The position numbers and the translations under genes are program-made. Shown here piece after piece: positions 15,895 to 24,386 of a stretch of DNA of 40,761 bases (the first letter of the stretch is position 1; each line of letters begins with the position of its first letter). A model generated the notes under the pieces. That model worked only from the letters and a program-made list of their open reading frames with translations, was not told the DNA's origin and ran no database searches. Source of the DNA: UBA1858 sp964636225 (GTDB lineage Bacteria > Pseudomonadota > Gammaproteobacteria > UBA4575); assembly GCA_964636225.1 (NCBI GenBank), contig CAZWQM010000014.1, positions 1 through 40,761 on the forward strand, in the 5' to 3' direction.

Positions 15895-17451
15895 ATGTGC
15901 GGGTTACTTGTAAGTGTTAATGTAGATATACCATACAGCGGGTTTTTAAAGGCGCTAAGCCATCAAAGTTACCGCGGGCCAGATTCAATAAATGTATTTA
16001 GTACGCCTTCACTAAGACTTGGACATGTACGATTAAAAGTACTGGACCTAAGTAGCAACGCCGATCAACCATTCTCCTCCTCATGTGGTCGTTATACGAT
16101 TGTTTTTAACGGAGAGATCTATAATTATAAAGATATAGTTAAGAAATATAATTTTCAATGCACAACAACCTCTGACACAGAAGTTCTTTTAAAGCTTTAT
16201 GAATTAAAGAAAGAAAAGTGCCTACATGAGCTAAATGGCGATTTCGCATTTATTGTGTATGATGCGACGCAGCGCTCGTTGTTTATTGCGCGAGATAGGC
16301 TAGGGGTTAAACCTTTATTTTTCAGTTATCATAAAAATGGAATAATATTTTCATCCGAGCCAAAATCGATATTAGAAATTACAAATGACCACGTTATTTC
16401 CGAGAGAGGACTTAGGCAGTACAAGGTGATGCGCGGGTTCTTTGACGGCTGTACAATATACAACTCCGTTTATTCATTCCCACCAGGTCATTATTCAGCA
16501 ATCGATCATGAATCCACTAAAGTGATTCCTAAACAATATTGGGATTTCATACCTACTCTCGACCGAACTGTATCAATCCACGAAATAAGGAAATTGATAA
16601 AAGACGCAGTTGAAATCCGAATGACCTCGGACGTCCCCGTAGGTGCGTTCTTAAGCGGTGGATTAGATAGTTCAATAATAGCTGCGATAGCTAAAGTTGA
16701 GCGAACCTACTCCGTTGGTATGGAAGTTCATAATGAATCTCAGTATGCAGAAACCATGGCAAAGCATATCGGGAGTTTACACTCTTCGAGCTTTGTTTCT
16801 AACTCGTCTTATCGAACAATACTGAAAGAAATCTTACAGGAGCGAAGCGAGGTATTGATGGTCCCTAATGAAGTACTTCTTTATACATTAGGAAAAGTAA
16901 TAAAGAGGCACTGCACAGTCATGTTAAGTGGTGAAGGAGCCGACGAAGCGTTTGCTGGTTATAGCAGAATATTTGATTGGTCTCAAGGAAATGATTTTTG
17001 TATCAAAGCATTTTCAGAAATTTACTGCTACACGAAAGATATTGATTATGAAATAGTTGAGGATATAATAAAGCCAATACAAAAGAAATTCGACAGTAAT
17101 GCTCAAATAGTCTCCTATTTTATGCAAAGGGAACATCTATCTAATCTGTTAAGAAGATTGGATAGCAGTGCAATGTTAAACTCCATAGAGGCGAGGGTTC
17201 CCTATGTCGATCATCGCCTGATTGAACTGTTAGGTACTGTAAATTATAGCTGCAAGCGAAACGGGAATGGTGGGCCGAAGGCTTTATTGAAGTTAGCATT
17301 CGAAGAACACTTGCCGATATCTATAGCTAATCGCGAGAAGTTGGGTTTCCCAGTTCCTTTAGAGGAGATTTATAACACTGGCAATAAAAAGGCTGGATAT
17401 GACGCGTGGTTTTTGGACAACTTGAATTTATTGATGGAATCTAAAAAATGA
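15895..17451 (+). CDS. Asparagine synthase-like amidotransferase (short form)
   Basis: A second class II amidotransferase, 518 residues. Cys2 is retained (MCGLLVSV). The glutaminase motifs are YRGPDS (26-31), FNGEIYNY (71-78) and ARDRLGVKP. The synthase loop is canonical, SGGLDSS at 254-260, with LSGEGADEAFAGY later. It is about 110 residues shorter than the amidotransferase at 9067 and not a close copy of it, so this is not a recent duplication. It is expected to use glutamine and ATP to turn a sugar carboxylate into an amide, or to join an amine to a carboxylate. It lies 4 nt after the GT-C gene and overlaps the methyltransferase gene by 4 nt. Confidence 0.83.
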   Translation: MCGLLVSVNVDIPYSGFLKALSHQSYRGPDSINVFSTPSLRLGHVRLKVLDLSSNADQPFSSSCGRYTIVFNGEIYNYKDIVKKYNFQCTTTSDTEVLLKLYELKKEKCLHELNGDFAFIVYDATQRSLFIARDRLGVKPLFFSYHKNGIIFSSEPKSILEITNDHVISERGLRQYKVMRGFFDGCTIYNSVYSFPPGHYSAIDHESTKVIPKQYWDFIPTLDRTVSIHEIRKLIKDAVEIRMTSDVPVGAFLSGGLDSSIIAAIAKVERTYSVGMEVHNESQYAETMAKHIGSLHSSSFVSNSSYRTILKEILQERSEVLMVPNEVLLYTLGKVIKRHCTVMLSGEGADEAFAGYSRIFDWSQGNDFCIKAFSEIYCYTKDIDYEIVEDIIKPIQKKFDSNAQIVSYFMQREHLSNLLRRLDSSAMLNSIEARVPYVDHRLIELLGTVNYSCKRNGNGGPKALLKLAFEEHLPISIANREKLGFPVPLEEIYNTGNKKAGYDAWFLDNLNLLMESKK

Positions 17452-18323
17452 GTACTGTTAACATCGATGATGTTCGATCTTATTGGAGCAAGGAGAATAT
17501 CCCTCAGCAGTGGTATTCAACAAAGGATTACGGCTCACCGCAATGGTTTAATGAACTTGCGGTTAGGCGTTTTAAGACTTATTATCCCTATCTTTGGAAT
17601 GCCGCGGAATTCGATGCGCACCGAGGAGAAAAGGTCCTCGAAGTCGGTGTGGGAGCTGGAACCGATCTAATACAATATGCATCTTTCGGTGCTTTTGTTT
17701 ATGGAATAGACTTGGGCTCAGACCAAGTGGCGCTTACTAAACAACACTTTGAATGCTTAGATTTAAAGTACGAAGAAATCATACAAGCATCGGCAGAAAA
17801 TATTCCTTATGGAGAAGAGGTGTTCGACGTTGTTTATTCATTCGGGGTTCTTCATCACACACCGAATACGAACCTCGCTATCGGGGAAATACACAGAGTT
17901 CTCAAAGGCGATGGACACGCAATTGTGATGTTGTATGCGCGTGGCTGGAAACACTATTTAAAACGATGTTTTATACATGGTATATTAAAGGGTAAGATCA
18001 TCAAGTATAACTTTAATTGGCAAAAAGTATATGATGACGTATCTGAGGTTAATGGTGGCTCTCCGAAGTCAGGTGTGTATACTCGGGTACAAGTTGAAGA
18101 AATGTTTAAGGATTTCTCGCACGTATCGATAGAGAAGAAGCGGTTAGGGGAGTTCTTTGAATATAAACCATACAACACATTTCAATTCCCTAAAATCATT
18201 ACTTTCGTATTCCGAATGTTAAAGCTTGAGGCTTTGATTGGTGAAAACTGGCTGATAAAGGCATACAAAAATCCACCGCTACCAAAGGGTAAGGTTCGGG
18301 ACGTTATTTTCAAACACTACTAG
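17448..18323 (+). CDS. Class I SAM-dependent methyltransferase
   Basis: A 291-residue methyltransferase with the SAM-binding motif I VLEVGVGAGTDL around residues 63-74. The acidic end of strand 2 is YGIDLGS. Motif post-I is ASAENIPY, and VYSFGVLHHTPN is motif IV of the Methyltransf_11 group. The N-terminal 50 residues (WSKENIPQQWYSTKDYG) resemble methyltransferases of polysaccharide clusters. There is no membrane helix. It probably methylates a sugar hydroxyl of the repeat unit or a nucleotide sugar. It overlaps the amidotransferase by 4 nt, and a second methyltransferase follows after 6 nt. Confidence 0.8.
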   Translation: MSTVNIDDVRSYWSKENIPQQWYSTKDYGSPQWFNELAVRRFKTYYPYLWNAAEFDAHRGEKVLEVGVGAGTDLIQYASFGAFVYGIDLGSDQVALTKQHFECLDLKYEEIIQASAENIPYGEEVFDVVYSFGVLHHTPNTNLAIGEIHRVLKGDGHAIVMLYARGWKHYLKRCFIHGILKGKIIKYNFNWQKVYDDVSEVNGGSPKSGVYTRVQVEEMFKDFSHVSIEKKRLGEFFEYKPYNTFQFPKIITFVFRMLKLEALIGENWLIKAYKNPPLPKGKVRDVIFKHY

Positions 18324-18329
18324 TAATGT

Positions 18330-19160
18330 ATGTTTTTAATGGATCAGAGTCTTTTTACGAAAAAAGCAATTCAGAAAATTAAATACTCGATAAGGGCGCT
18401 GATACCTCCACAAATAAGATTGGCGAATTATTATGCACTTCATAGTTTTTGGGCCGATAATGGTTTCTCGCTGCTTGCTGGGCGCAGGATTTTCGACATC
18501 GGTGCGGGGAATGGTTGGCTTGTAGGCCAACTATTAGCGACTCACGGACAAATAGTGAGTTTAGATGGTGATCCAATACAACTCCAGTCAAACAAAAACG
18601 GTTTATCAATAGTTTGTGATGTACATCACCCTCCTATCAAAACCGAATCAGGGGATGTTTTCCTATTTTCAAGTGTGTTGCAGGTCGTTACCGATCCGAT
18701 ACGTCTACTTCAAAAATATGTAGATCTTGCTAAGGATGGTTGCCTAGTTATCTTTATTGTTCCAACAGGTTATCCCTGTATAAAAAATAAATTAAATAAC
18801 AATAAACTTAGCGAGACAAACATGTTTGATTATAAAGAATTTGTCAAAAGGATAAACGCTCATTATAATTGTGTAGGCCCCGGAGTCATTGATGAGGAAA
18901 CGCTAAATAAGATAAACTCCTTTGAACAGTTAAAGCTACTACATAAAAAGCCCGCTATCAAGCGCATAGCCTCGATAGTGTTTGAGTATGAACTTTATAT
19001 CACCATAAAATGGGGTTTGAGCGTTCCAAGTATATTTACGTTAGCATTTCATTATTTTATAGGACTTTTCGACTCAGTTGACGAAGATAAAGATAGAGTC
19101 TGTGAATATATGTATATATATCAGGTAACGAAGACAAATAACATTGGTGACCTTGCCTAA
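18330..19160 (+). CDS. Class I SAM-dependent methyltransferase
   Basis: A 276-residue protein with motif I FDIGAGNGWL around residues 55-64 and VSLDGDP as strand 2. FSSVLQVVTDPIRLL is the motif IV region, followed by a LAKDGCLVIFIVPTGYP strand. The C-terminal 130 residues are less conserved and may bind the substrate. It is unlike its tandem neighbour beyond the shared fold. Starts at ATG 18330 or 18339 are both possible. It is the last gene before a 519-nt non-coding gap, so it may end a transcription unit. Confidence 0.72.
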   Translation: MFLMDQSLFTKKAIQKIKYSIRALIPPQIRLANYYALHSFWADNGFSLLAGRRIFDIGAGNGWLVGQLLATHGQIVSLDGDPIQLQSNKNGLSIVCDVHHPPIKTESGDVFLFSSVLQVVTDPIRLLQKYVDLAKDGCLVIFIVPTGYPCIKNKLNNNKLSETNMFDYKEFVKRINAHYNCVGPGVIDEETLNKINSFEQLKLLHKKPAIKRIASIVFEYELYITIKWGLSVPSIFTLAFHYFIGLFDSVDEDKDRVCEYMYIYQVTKTNNIGDLA

Positions 19161-19679
19161 TGCTAGAGCCCTGCCCGTTGGGAATTAGTAAATTGATATG
19201 TATGAAAGATTAAAAACTGACCAAACAATTATAAACGGAAATGACAGCGAAAAATCAGTAATAGTATAGATAAAAATAATATTAGATACAAGCATCGTGT
19301 GGATTGGTTATTGAATTCTTTTATCGGGAAATAATTATTTATAAAATACTGTGTTTAATGATTTGAAAGTACGAATCGTCTAAAACGCTACAGTACACAG
19401 TACAGATAATGCAAATGTTGTACGGATTTAGATAGAAAATGTCTCTATCAAATTTTTTAATATTTCTGGCGATAAGCTTAGAAAGTATTATGGCGGATCG
19501 AAGGACTTTACGCGAGTCATTTATATTGGTTGTGTAATGTGCTGTCCCAACATCCTTGCCGATGCCTAATTACAGTTGTAACGCTCCAAATGCGTTATAC
19601 AGTAATTGCATAGCGAGATCAAGAAATTTTATATATAACAAGTGAAAATGTAGTTCACGCTTGAGGCGGATGATACGAA
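19161..19679. other. 519-nt AT-rich gap without an intact gene
   Basis: No convincing ORF, RNA gene, terminator hairpin or promoter pair is visible. Short open stretches occur, for instance 32 codons from the ATG near 19439 and a different frame over 19470-19569, but they end quickly and match nothing I know. The gap separates two blocks of overlapping genes, so it could hold a promoter for the 19680-28135 block or be the remains of a lost gene. Confidence 0.5.
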
Positions 19680-20870
19680 GTGGAATCAAATACTAAATAT
19701 AAACAGTTGTTTATCCAATTCATGCATACCGCATATTTTGAGTGCGAAGTCTATTATCCGATTATAAGGGCTTTGGAGAGAGAAGGTGTTTCGTGTGTAG
19801 TTTTATTAATCAACGAAGAGTCCACCGGAACAAACCTGGAGTTGGAAAAAAGGCAAATCGAGGACTTTTATCAAGAAAGAGCGGTGTCGATAAGCGATAG
19901 AGCCGAATATACAGAACCGGTATGTTGTCTTCAAGGATTTGAGTTTATTTATAGATTCACTGGGATAAGAATAAAAATACCATACGGAGCGTCCTTATAT
20001 GACAGATCCTGGGGTATGAATTATGAGTCATTAGTTGGCTATGATTACGTATTTGTACATGGCAAATATTACAAGGATTACTTATCGAAATTTTTTGACG
20101 CAAAGAGAATAATGATCGGTGGTTTTCCGCGCTACGAAGAACATTTTATCAATGCTCAAAAACAAGAAAGTGATAGTAGACAAAAAGCGATATTATATTT
20201 ACCGACTTGGCAAGACAACGTAGTATTTCCCCAAGAACACGTTTTGACTTTACTATCGGAAAGTTTCGAAGAGGTTTGGTTAAAGCCTCACCATGTAACC
20301 GTAAGAAAGAGAAAAGTAAACGAAAATGTGAGGCGACTAAATAATATACTAACATTTATAGAGCCGAGTGATTTGACCCGGCTTCTTGAACAAAGGCCAC
20401 AAGTTGTAGTGGATGTGCGGAGTTGTGTAGTTCTGGAGGCGCTAGCAATGGGATGCGAAGTTATCGCGTTGGCTTCAAGAGAGGATCATGAGTGGTTATG
20501 TATTGGAGAAAATGCGTTTATACACGATATGTTGCATGTGGTAAGGGATGTGGACGAGCTTAATATACTTCTTAAAATACTGAAAACAACGGAAAAAAAA
20601 TTTATTGATATAAAAATATTAAACAGAAGAATAGATATGATCGGGGGGAGAGCCTCGGATGTGATGGTGAGGCAAATCACAGAAATTATTTTAAATAATA
20701 AATATCGAAAGAAGTTATTTGCAAGATTATTAAACTTAGTGTTACCGATAGCTTTAAGCACCAAGTGGAAAATCGAAATATACAATTTTAAGCTAATCAA
20801 TTATCATAAATGGTGCGTGCTTAAATTTCATCGCGCGTTCATGTTCTTAAAAAATGCGTTCAAAAGTTAA
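19680..20870 (+). CDS. CDP-glycerol glycerophosphotransferase-like protein
   Basis: A 396-residue soluble GT-B-like protein resembling the TagB/TagF C-terminal domain. Segments ILYLPTWQ (about residue 170), WLKPHHVT (about 198), and VVVDVRSCVVLEALAMGCEV (about 240-259) occupy the places of the TagF motifs YAPTxR, KxHP and SDxSSxxxE. TagF-type enzymes transfer glycerol phosphate from CDP-glycerol. The TagD-like enzyme at 4103 would supply that donor. Some core residues differ (HH for HP, DVRS for SDYS), so substrate or activity may have drifted. It starts with GTG at 19680 after a GAGGCGGA stretch. Its 3' end overlaps the Wzy candidate by 17 nt. Confidence 0.68.
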   Translation: MESNTKYKQLFIQFMHTAYFECEVYYPIIRALEREGVSCVVLLINEESTGTNLELEKRQIEDFYQERAVSISDRAEYTEPVCCLQGFEFIYRFTGIRIKIPYGASLYDRSWGMNYESLVGYDYVFVHGKYYKDYLSKFFDAKRIMIGGFPRYEEHFINAQKQESDSRQKAILYLPTWQDNVVFPQEHVLTLLSESFEEVWLKPHHVTVRKRKVNENVRRLNNILTFIEPSDLTRLLEQRPQVVVDVRSCVVLEALAMGCEVIALASREDHEWLCIGENAFIHDMLHVVRDVDELNILLKILKTTEKKFIDIKILNRRIDMIGGRASDVMVRQITEIILNNKYRKKLFARLLNLVLPIALSTKWKIEIYNFKLINYHKWCVLKFHRAFMFLKNAFKS

Positions 20871-22074
20871 CACAATACTTGGCTTTCTGCAAGAGTGGAG
20901 TATCGCCGCCTTATTTACATATCAGGTTTGTAGTAAATCGACAATGGTTATATTGTCTGGGTTCATATTCATTCTGAGTATCGGTAAAATTTGTTGTAAT
21001 TTTAGAAAATTAATTCTTGAACCATTTGTAATTTCAACGTTGCTAATACTTGTGTGCGGTTCATTACTAATGCTCGGAAATAGTAATGGACTAGTAACGC
21101 GGCTCGACCGAGCTATTCTTTATTTTTCGGACGCGTTCGCTGCAATCGCAATATATATGGTTTTGCGGGTAGCCGAAAAAGGACAGCTTATAAAAATAAT
21201 AGACCGTTCTTTAATCGGAATAGCAATATCGCTAATAATTGGGTTTTTCATTCAAGACAATTTTAGAAACTCTGGATTCACGTATGAGCCGTCAATAGTT
21301 GTTTATACAACAATCTGCCTGACTATTTCGCTGTACATCCTAAAGAAAAATGCCAGCGAATTCGGGATGTGGAAATTAGCACCGATATTGGTCCTTTTTG
21401 TACCTTCCAAACTGCATTTTATTACTTTAGCAATTTTCGCGTTTCATAAACCCGCTAGGGATACAATAAAGATATTATATGACAAATGCGGACCTTACAA
21501 GCGGTATATTGTGTACTTCATTCTCATGTATTTAATCATTAACATCTGGCAGCGTCACGGTTCAATCTATATGCTGATTAACGCGTTATATCAAATGATT
21601 GAGGTCTTTTTTACTTTTTCAAATTCTGGTCAGATACCGCTTACACAATCATTCTTCGTACGTTCTGTTTCGATATTAAACGCGCTAATGAATTTCCTCA
21701 ACAGTCCGTTAGGATTAGGTTGGGGTGGCATCGGGGGAACTACAACAGGAGGTATTATGACTAATTTGTTGCAGTACATTATACCAAGCAAAGAAATCCA
21801 ATATGGTGAGGTCTATCCCGGTGTTGAAGCGGAGCTTACAGCAAAATCATATCTCCTTGATATTTTGACCGCTTTAGGGCTATTGCCAACATTATTGTTA
21901 GCGATGATCTACTTGCGAAGGTGTAGGACAAAGGTTATTTATAGTTGGAATGACCCGATAATAATGAAGACAGTTATTCTGTTTCTCGCAATGACATCTG
22001 TAGTAGAGTCAATATATGGTTGGCAGTTAGCTGCGGTGTTGTCAGTCGTATCGATAGCAAAAAACGAAATATAA
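20854..22074 (+). CDS. wzy: Candidate O-antigen/polysaccharide polymerase Wzy
   Basis: A 406-residue polytopic protein with about ten membrane helices. A large hydrophilic loop near residues 280-330 contains NSPLGLGWGGIGGTT, a glycine-rich segment ending in an acidic EVYPGVEAELTAKSY stretch. That arrangement is typical of Wzy polymerases and O-antigen ligases, where the loop faces the periplasm and an Arg/His acts on the undecaprenyl-linked chain. Wzy sequences diverge greatly, so the call rests on topology, loop placement and the presence of Wzx in the same operon. It is the only good polymerase candidate in the window. Confidence 0.65.
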   Translation: MRSKVNTILGFLQEWSIAALFTYQVCSKSTMVILSGFIFILSIGKICCNFRKLILEPFVISTLLILVCGSLLMLGNSNGLVTRLDRAILYFSDAFAAIAIYMVLRVAEKGQLIKIIDRSLIGIAISLIIGFFIQDNFRNSGFTYEPSIVVYTTICLTISLYILKKNASEFGMWKLAPILVLFVPSKLHFITLAIFAFHKPARDTIKILYDKCGPYKRYIVYFILMYLIINIWQRHGSIYMLINALYQMIEVFFTFSNSGQIPLTQSFFVRSVSILNALMNFLNSPLGLGWGGIGGTTTGGIMTNLLQYIIPSKEIQYGEVYPGVEAELTAKSYLLDILTALGLLPTLLLAMIYLRRCRTKVIYSWNDPIIMKTVILFLAMTSVVESIYGWQLAAVLSVVSIAKNEI

Positions 22075-22102
22075 AGAATCGTAATAAAAAATTTCTACGA
22101 AG

Positions 22103-22423
22103 ATGCAAAAGACACCAATATTATTCTTCGTGATTATCCTCGTATGCGTAAAAGCTCACGGTCGCGCATATTTAGATTGCAAAAGCATGATCAGCTACAG
22201 TATGTGGCCAGAGTTTATACAGCATTGCAGTGGAAACTTGGACACTTCCACAATCTTAAAGATTAGTTATATGTATGAAAAAGGGATATTCGTCACAAAG
22301 GATTGCATGGTTGCGAAAAAATATATTGAGACAATTAACTTAGATAATATTGATGACAAGTTAATACGCAAAGAGGTTGATATTGCGGCTGAAGCGATCG
22401 AATCATGCTTAAACAAGAGATAA
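22103..22423 (+). CDS. Small secreted Sel1-like repeat protein
   Basis: A 106-residue protein. An N-terminal hydrophobic stretch (ILFFVIILVCV) after one Lys, followed by AHGRA, looks like a Sec signal peptide. The mature part holds one Sel1/TPR-like hairpin, ISYMYEKGIFVTKDCMVAKK, matching the LGxxYxxGxGVxxDxxxAxxW consensus in spacing. Four Cys remain in the mature chain, an even number consistent with two periplasmic disulfides. It is unusual in an O-antigen operon. It may scaffold the periplasmic polymerisation machinery, but no function is known. Preceded by a 28-nt gap. Confidence 0.55.
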   Translation: MQKTPILFFVIILVCVKAHGRAYLDCKSMISYSMWPEFIQHCSGNLDTSTILKISYMYEKGIFVTKDCMVAKKYIETINLDNIDDKLIRKEVDIAAEAIESCLNKR

Positions 22424-22481
22424 CGGCTAGTTATTCCGTCATACAATTCGGACGAAATTAGACGGTTCGCAGTATAAGTCG

Positions 22482-23873
22482 ATGATATTATACCTTTATA
22501 TATTTGCTAGTTGGTTGATGGTATATCTTTACCTATTTGGCAAAGAAGCCGCCAAAATTATATATATTTGGGGCTCATTGATTATCATTGCTGGATCTTT
22601 GATTTCATTATTAACAGATCTGTCTATTAGTTCTATCGCTACTAAGACAGTTACATTAGTGTATATCATTTATTTTGTTATTAATGTCCTGAAACATTAC
22701 CAGAATAAAAAGCATTTCAACATTAAATACGCGGACTTAATGTTCGCTCTGCTGCTACTCGTTGGGAATACGTGCATTATATATTATTCACACCCAAAAA
22801 GTTTTGATGAGCCATTTTTTATTTTAGAAATGAAAAGAATCTTAACTGTTGAAAAAGGAAAAATAGACGTTATTGATGCGAAATACATTTCGAGCAGTGT
22901 ATTACTCGCGAAGGCCTTCGTGCTGAAATTTACGGATAATATATATTCGCCGATGCTTATGGTCTATTGGAATACGATTATTGCATTACTTATCTTTGCT
23001 AAGCATGATTTAAACGTTAAGATAGATAATTCCCTTTTTGTAATCGCATTTCATTATATTATGCCTGTAGCTTTTTTAAATACAGTGTATCTTGATGGCG
23101 TGTTTTCGGTTCTATTCGCTTTGATAGTTGTTCAACTGGTTAACAATGAAAACGGTTATAAATTTGCTGTGACGGTCATCCCTTTGTTGCTGATCTATAG
23201 CTTACAGAAGGCGAACGCGCATTATTATTTATTAATGATATTGATCGCTTTTGTTTTTCTGCAATTCGTATGGAGCCAGAGTAAGTTAATTATCTATATT
23301 TATTTCGCACTTGTTTGCACTTCTGTTGCCCTGATTGCAGTCAGTGTAAAGTCAATAATATATAAATATACCGCCGCTATAAGCTTGCCTCAAGCCAGTC
23401 TAAAATTAGCAGTTCAGGTGCATCAGGAAGATAACTCTACTCAATCCATATTTTATCTGAGCGAGAAAGTAAGGAATTTGATTATATCTGCACGTAGTTT
23501 TGAAGATATTCTAACGCATTTACAAAATATACTTATATCGATTATTGAATCCACGTCAATATTGAGCCCGTCGTTTCTAGTAATCGTTTTATCAATCACC
23601 ATATTTGTTTTCTTTTCATTAATGCAGCATATGACGTTTCAATTGCACGAACATTTTAAAACGTTAGCCTATTTAAACCTATTTATAATTATTACATTCT
23701 TTATTTTCATTGAGAGCGCTATGTACCTGCAGTTTTCGCTTTCGGAGTACAGAATGGGCGCATCGTTTGAGCGGTACTATCTACACATTCTTCCATTTAT
23801 CTTCATATCTTTTCTAAAATTTCTGCATTTAATATTTGTTTTTTGTTCTGATCATCGATTGCAACGTAAATAG
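22482..23873 (+). CDS. Polytopic membrane protein, possible GT-C enzyme
   Basis: A 463-residue protein with about eleven or twelve membrane helices, very AT-rich. The first long periplasmic loop contains SHPKSFDEPFFILEMKRI, with an Asp-Glu pair at the place of GT-C catalytic acids. The last loop has EYRMGASFERYYLHILPF, which resembles the end of the membrane part of GT-C transferases. It lacks the soluble C-terminal domain that such enzymes often have. The next gene, 18 nt downstream, encodes a one-helix Cys-rich domain that could supply it. A second polymerase-like role cannot be excluded. No family is firmly recognised. Confidence 0.5.
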   Translation: MILYLYIFASWLMVYLYLFGKEAAKIIYIWGSLIIIAGSLISLLTDLSISSIATKTVTLVYIIYFVINVLKHYQNKKHFNIKYADLMFALLLLVGNTCIIYYSHPKSFDEPFFILEMKRILTVEKGKIDVIDAKYISSSVLLAKAFVLKFTDNIYSPMLMVYWNTIIALLIFAKHDLNVKIDNSLFVIAFHYIMPVAFLNTVYLDGVFSVLFALIVVQLVNNENGYKFAVTVIPLLLIYSLQKANAHYYLLMILIAFVFLQFVWSQSKLIIYIYFALVCTSVALIAVSVKSIIYKYTAAISLPQASLKLAVQVHQEDNSTQSIFYLSEKVRNLIISARSFEDILTHLQNILISIIESTSILSPSFLVIVLSITIFVFFSLMQHMTFQLHEHFKTLAYLNLFIIITFFIFIESAMYLQFSLSEYRMGASFERYYLHILPFIFISFLKFLHLIFVFCSDHRLQRK

Positions 23874-23891
23874 CGAAGCATCCTATATAGC

Positions 23892-24386
23892 ATGCGATAT
23901 TTAGAAGCAAAAAAAATACTGCGCTGGTTTCTTTTAGTTGCGTGTTTTCTCGCAATATTATTTATGGTTTATGTTGTGCTTACAAAAGTGTTGGTGAGTC
24001 CTAGTCGATTGCAAATGTATGAGAAAATTGGACGGATTCGAGCAGAATGTGATTCACAGGTGCAAGGATTCAGTGATAACGGCAATCCTATTGCTTTTAT
24101 TGATCAAAAGGGAAACGGTTTTACACGTTCACTAGCGGCTGTAACACTTTACCCACGGCAAGTAATTAGCGGACCATGTGTCTGCGGGGATAGCGCCTAT
24201 TGTTTGAATTTTAGATCCAAAACAGAATGGTGGCGGTATCTAAAGTTCTTCGGTGTCGACTATGTATTTATATTGAATGGTTCTCAATGCCTTAATGATA
24301 ATCTCCTACCATTGCGTTTTGTAGGGGAATTTAGTGGTGGAGTCCACTCCGATATCTGTTTCGAGGTCAATGAACTCTTAAATTAA
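23892..24386 (+). CDS. Membrane-anchored Cys-rich periplasmic protein
   Basis: A 164-residue protein. One N-terminal membrane helix (about 11-33) is followed by a periplasmic domain with six cysteines (53, 96, 98, 104, 133 and 156), including a CVC pair. The FFGVDYVFIL strand near residues 119-128 resembles the C-terminal soluble domains of GT-C membrane transferases. Positioned 18 nt after a 463-residue membrane protein that lacks such a domain, it could be its detached C-terminal part working as a two-subunit enzyme. No family is recognised. The Wzx gene begins immediately after its stop codon. Confidence 0.5.
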   Translation: MRYLEAKKILRWFLLVACFLAILFMVYVVLTKVLVSPSRLQMYEKIGRIRAECDSQVQGFSDNGNPIAFIDQKGNGFTRSLAAVTLYPRQVISGPCVCGDSAYCLNFRSKTEWWRYLKFFGVDYVFILNGSQCLNDNLLPLRFVGEFSGGVHSDICFEVNELLN

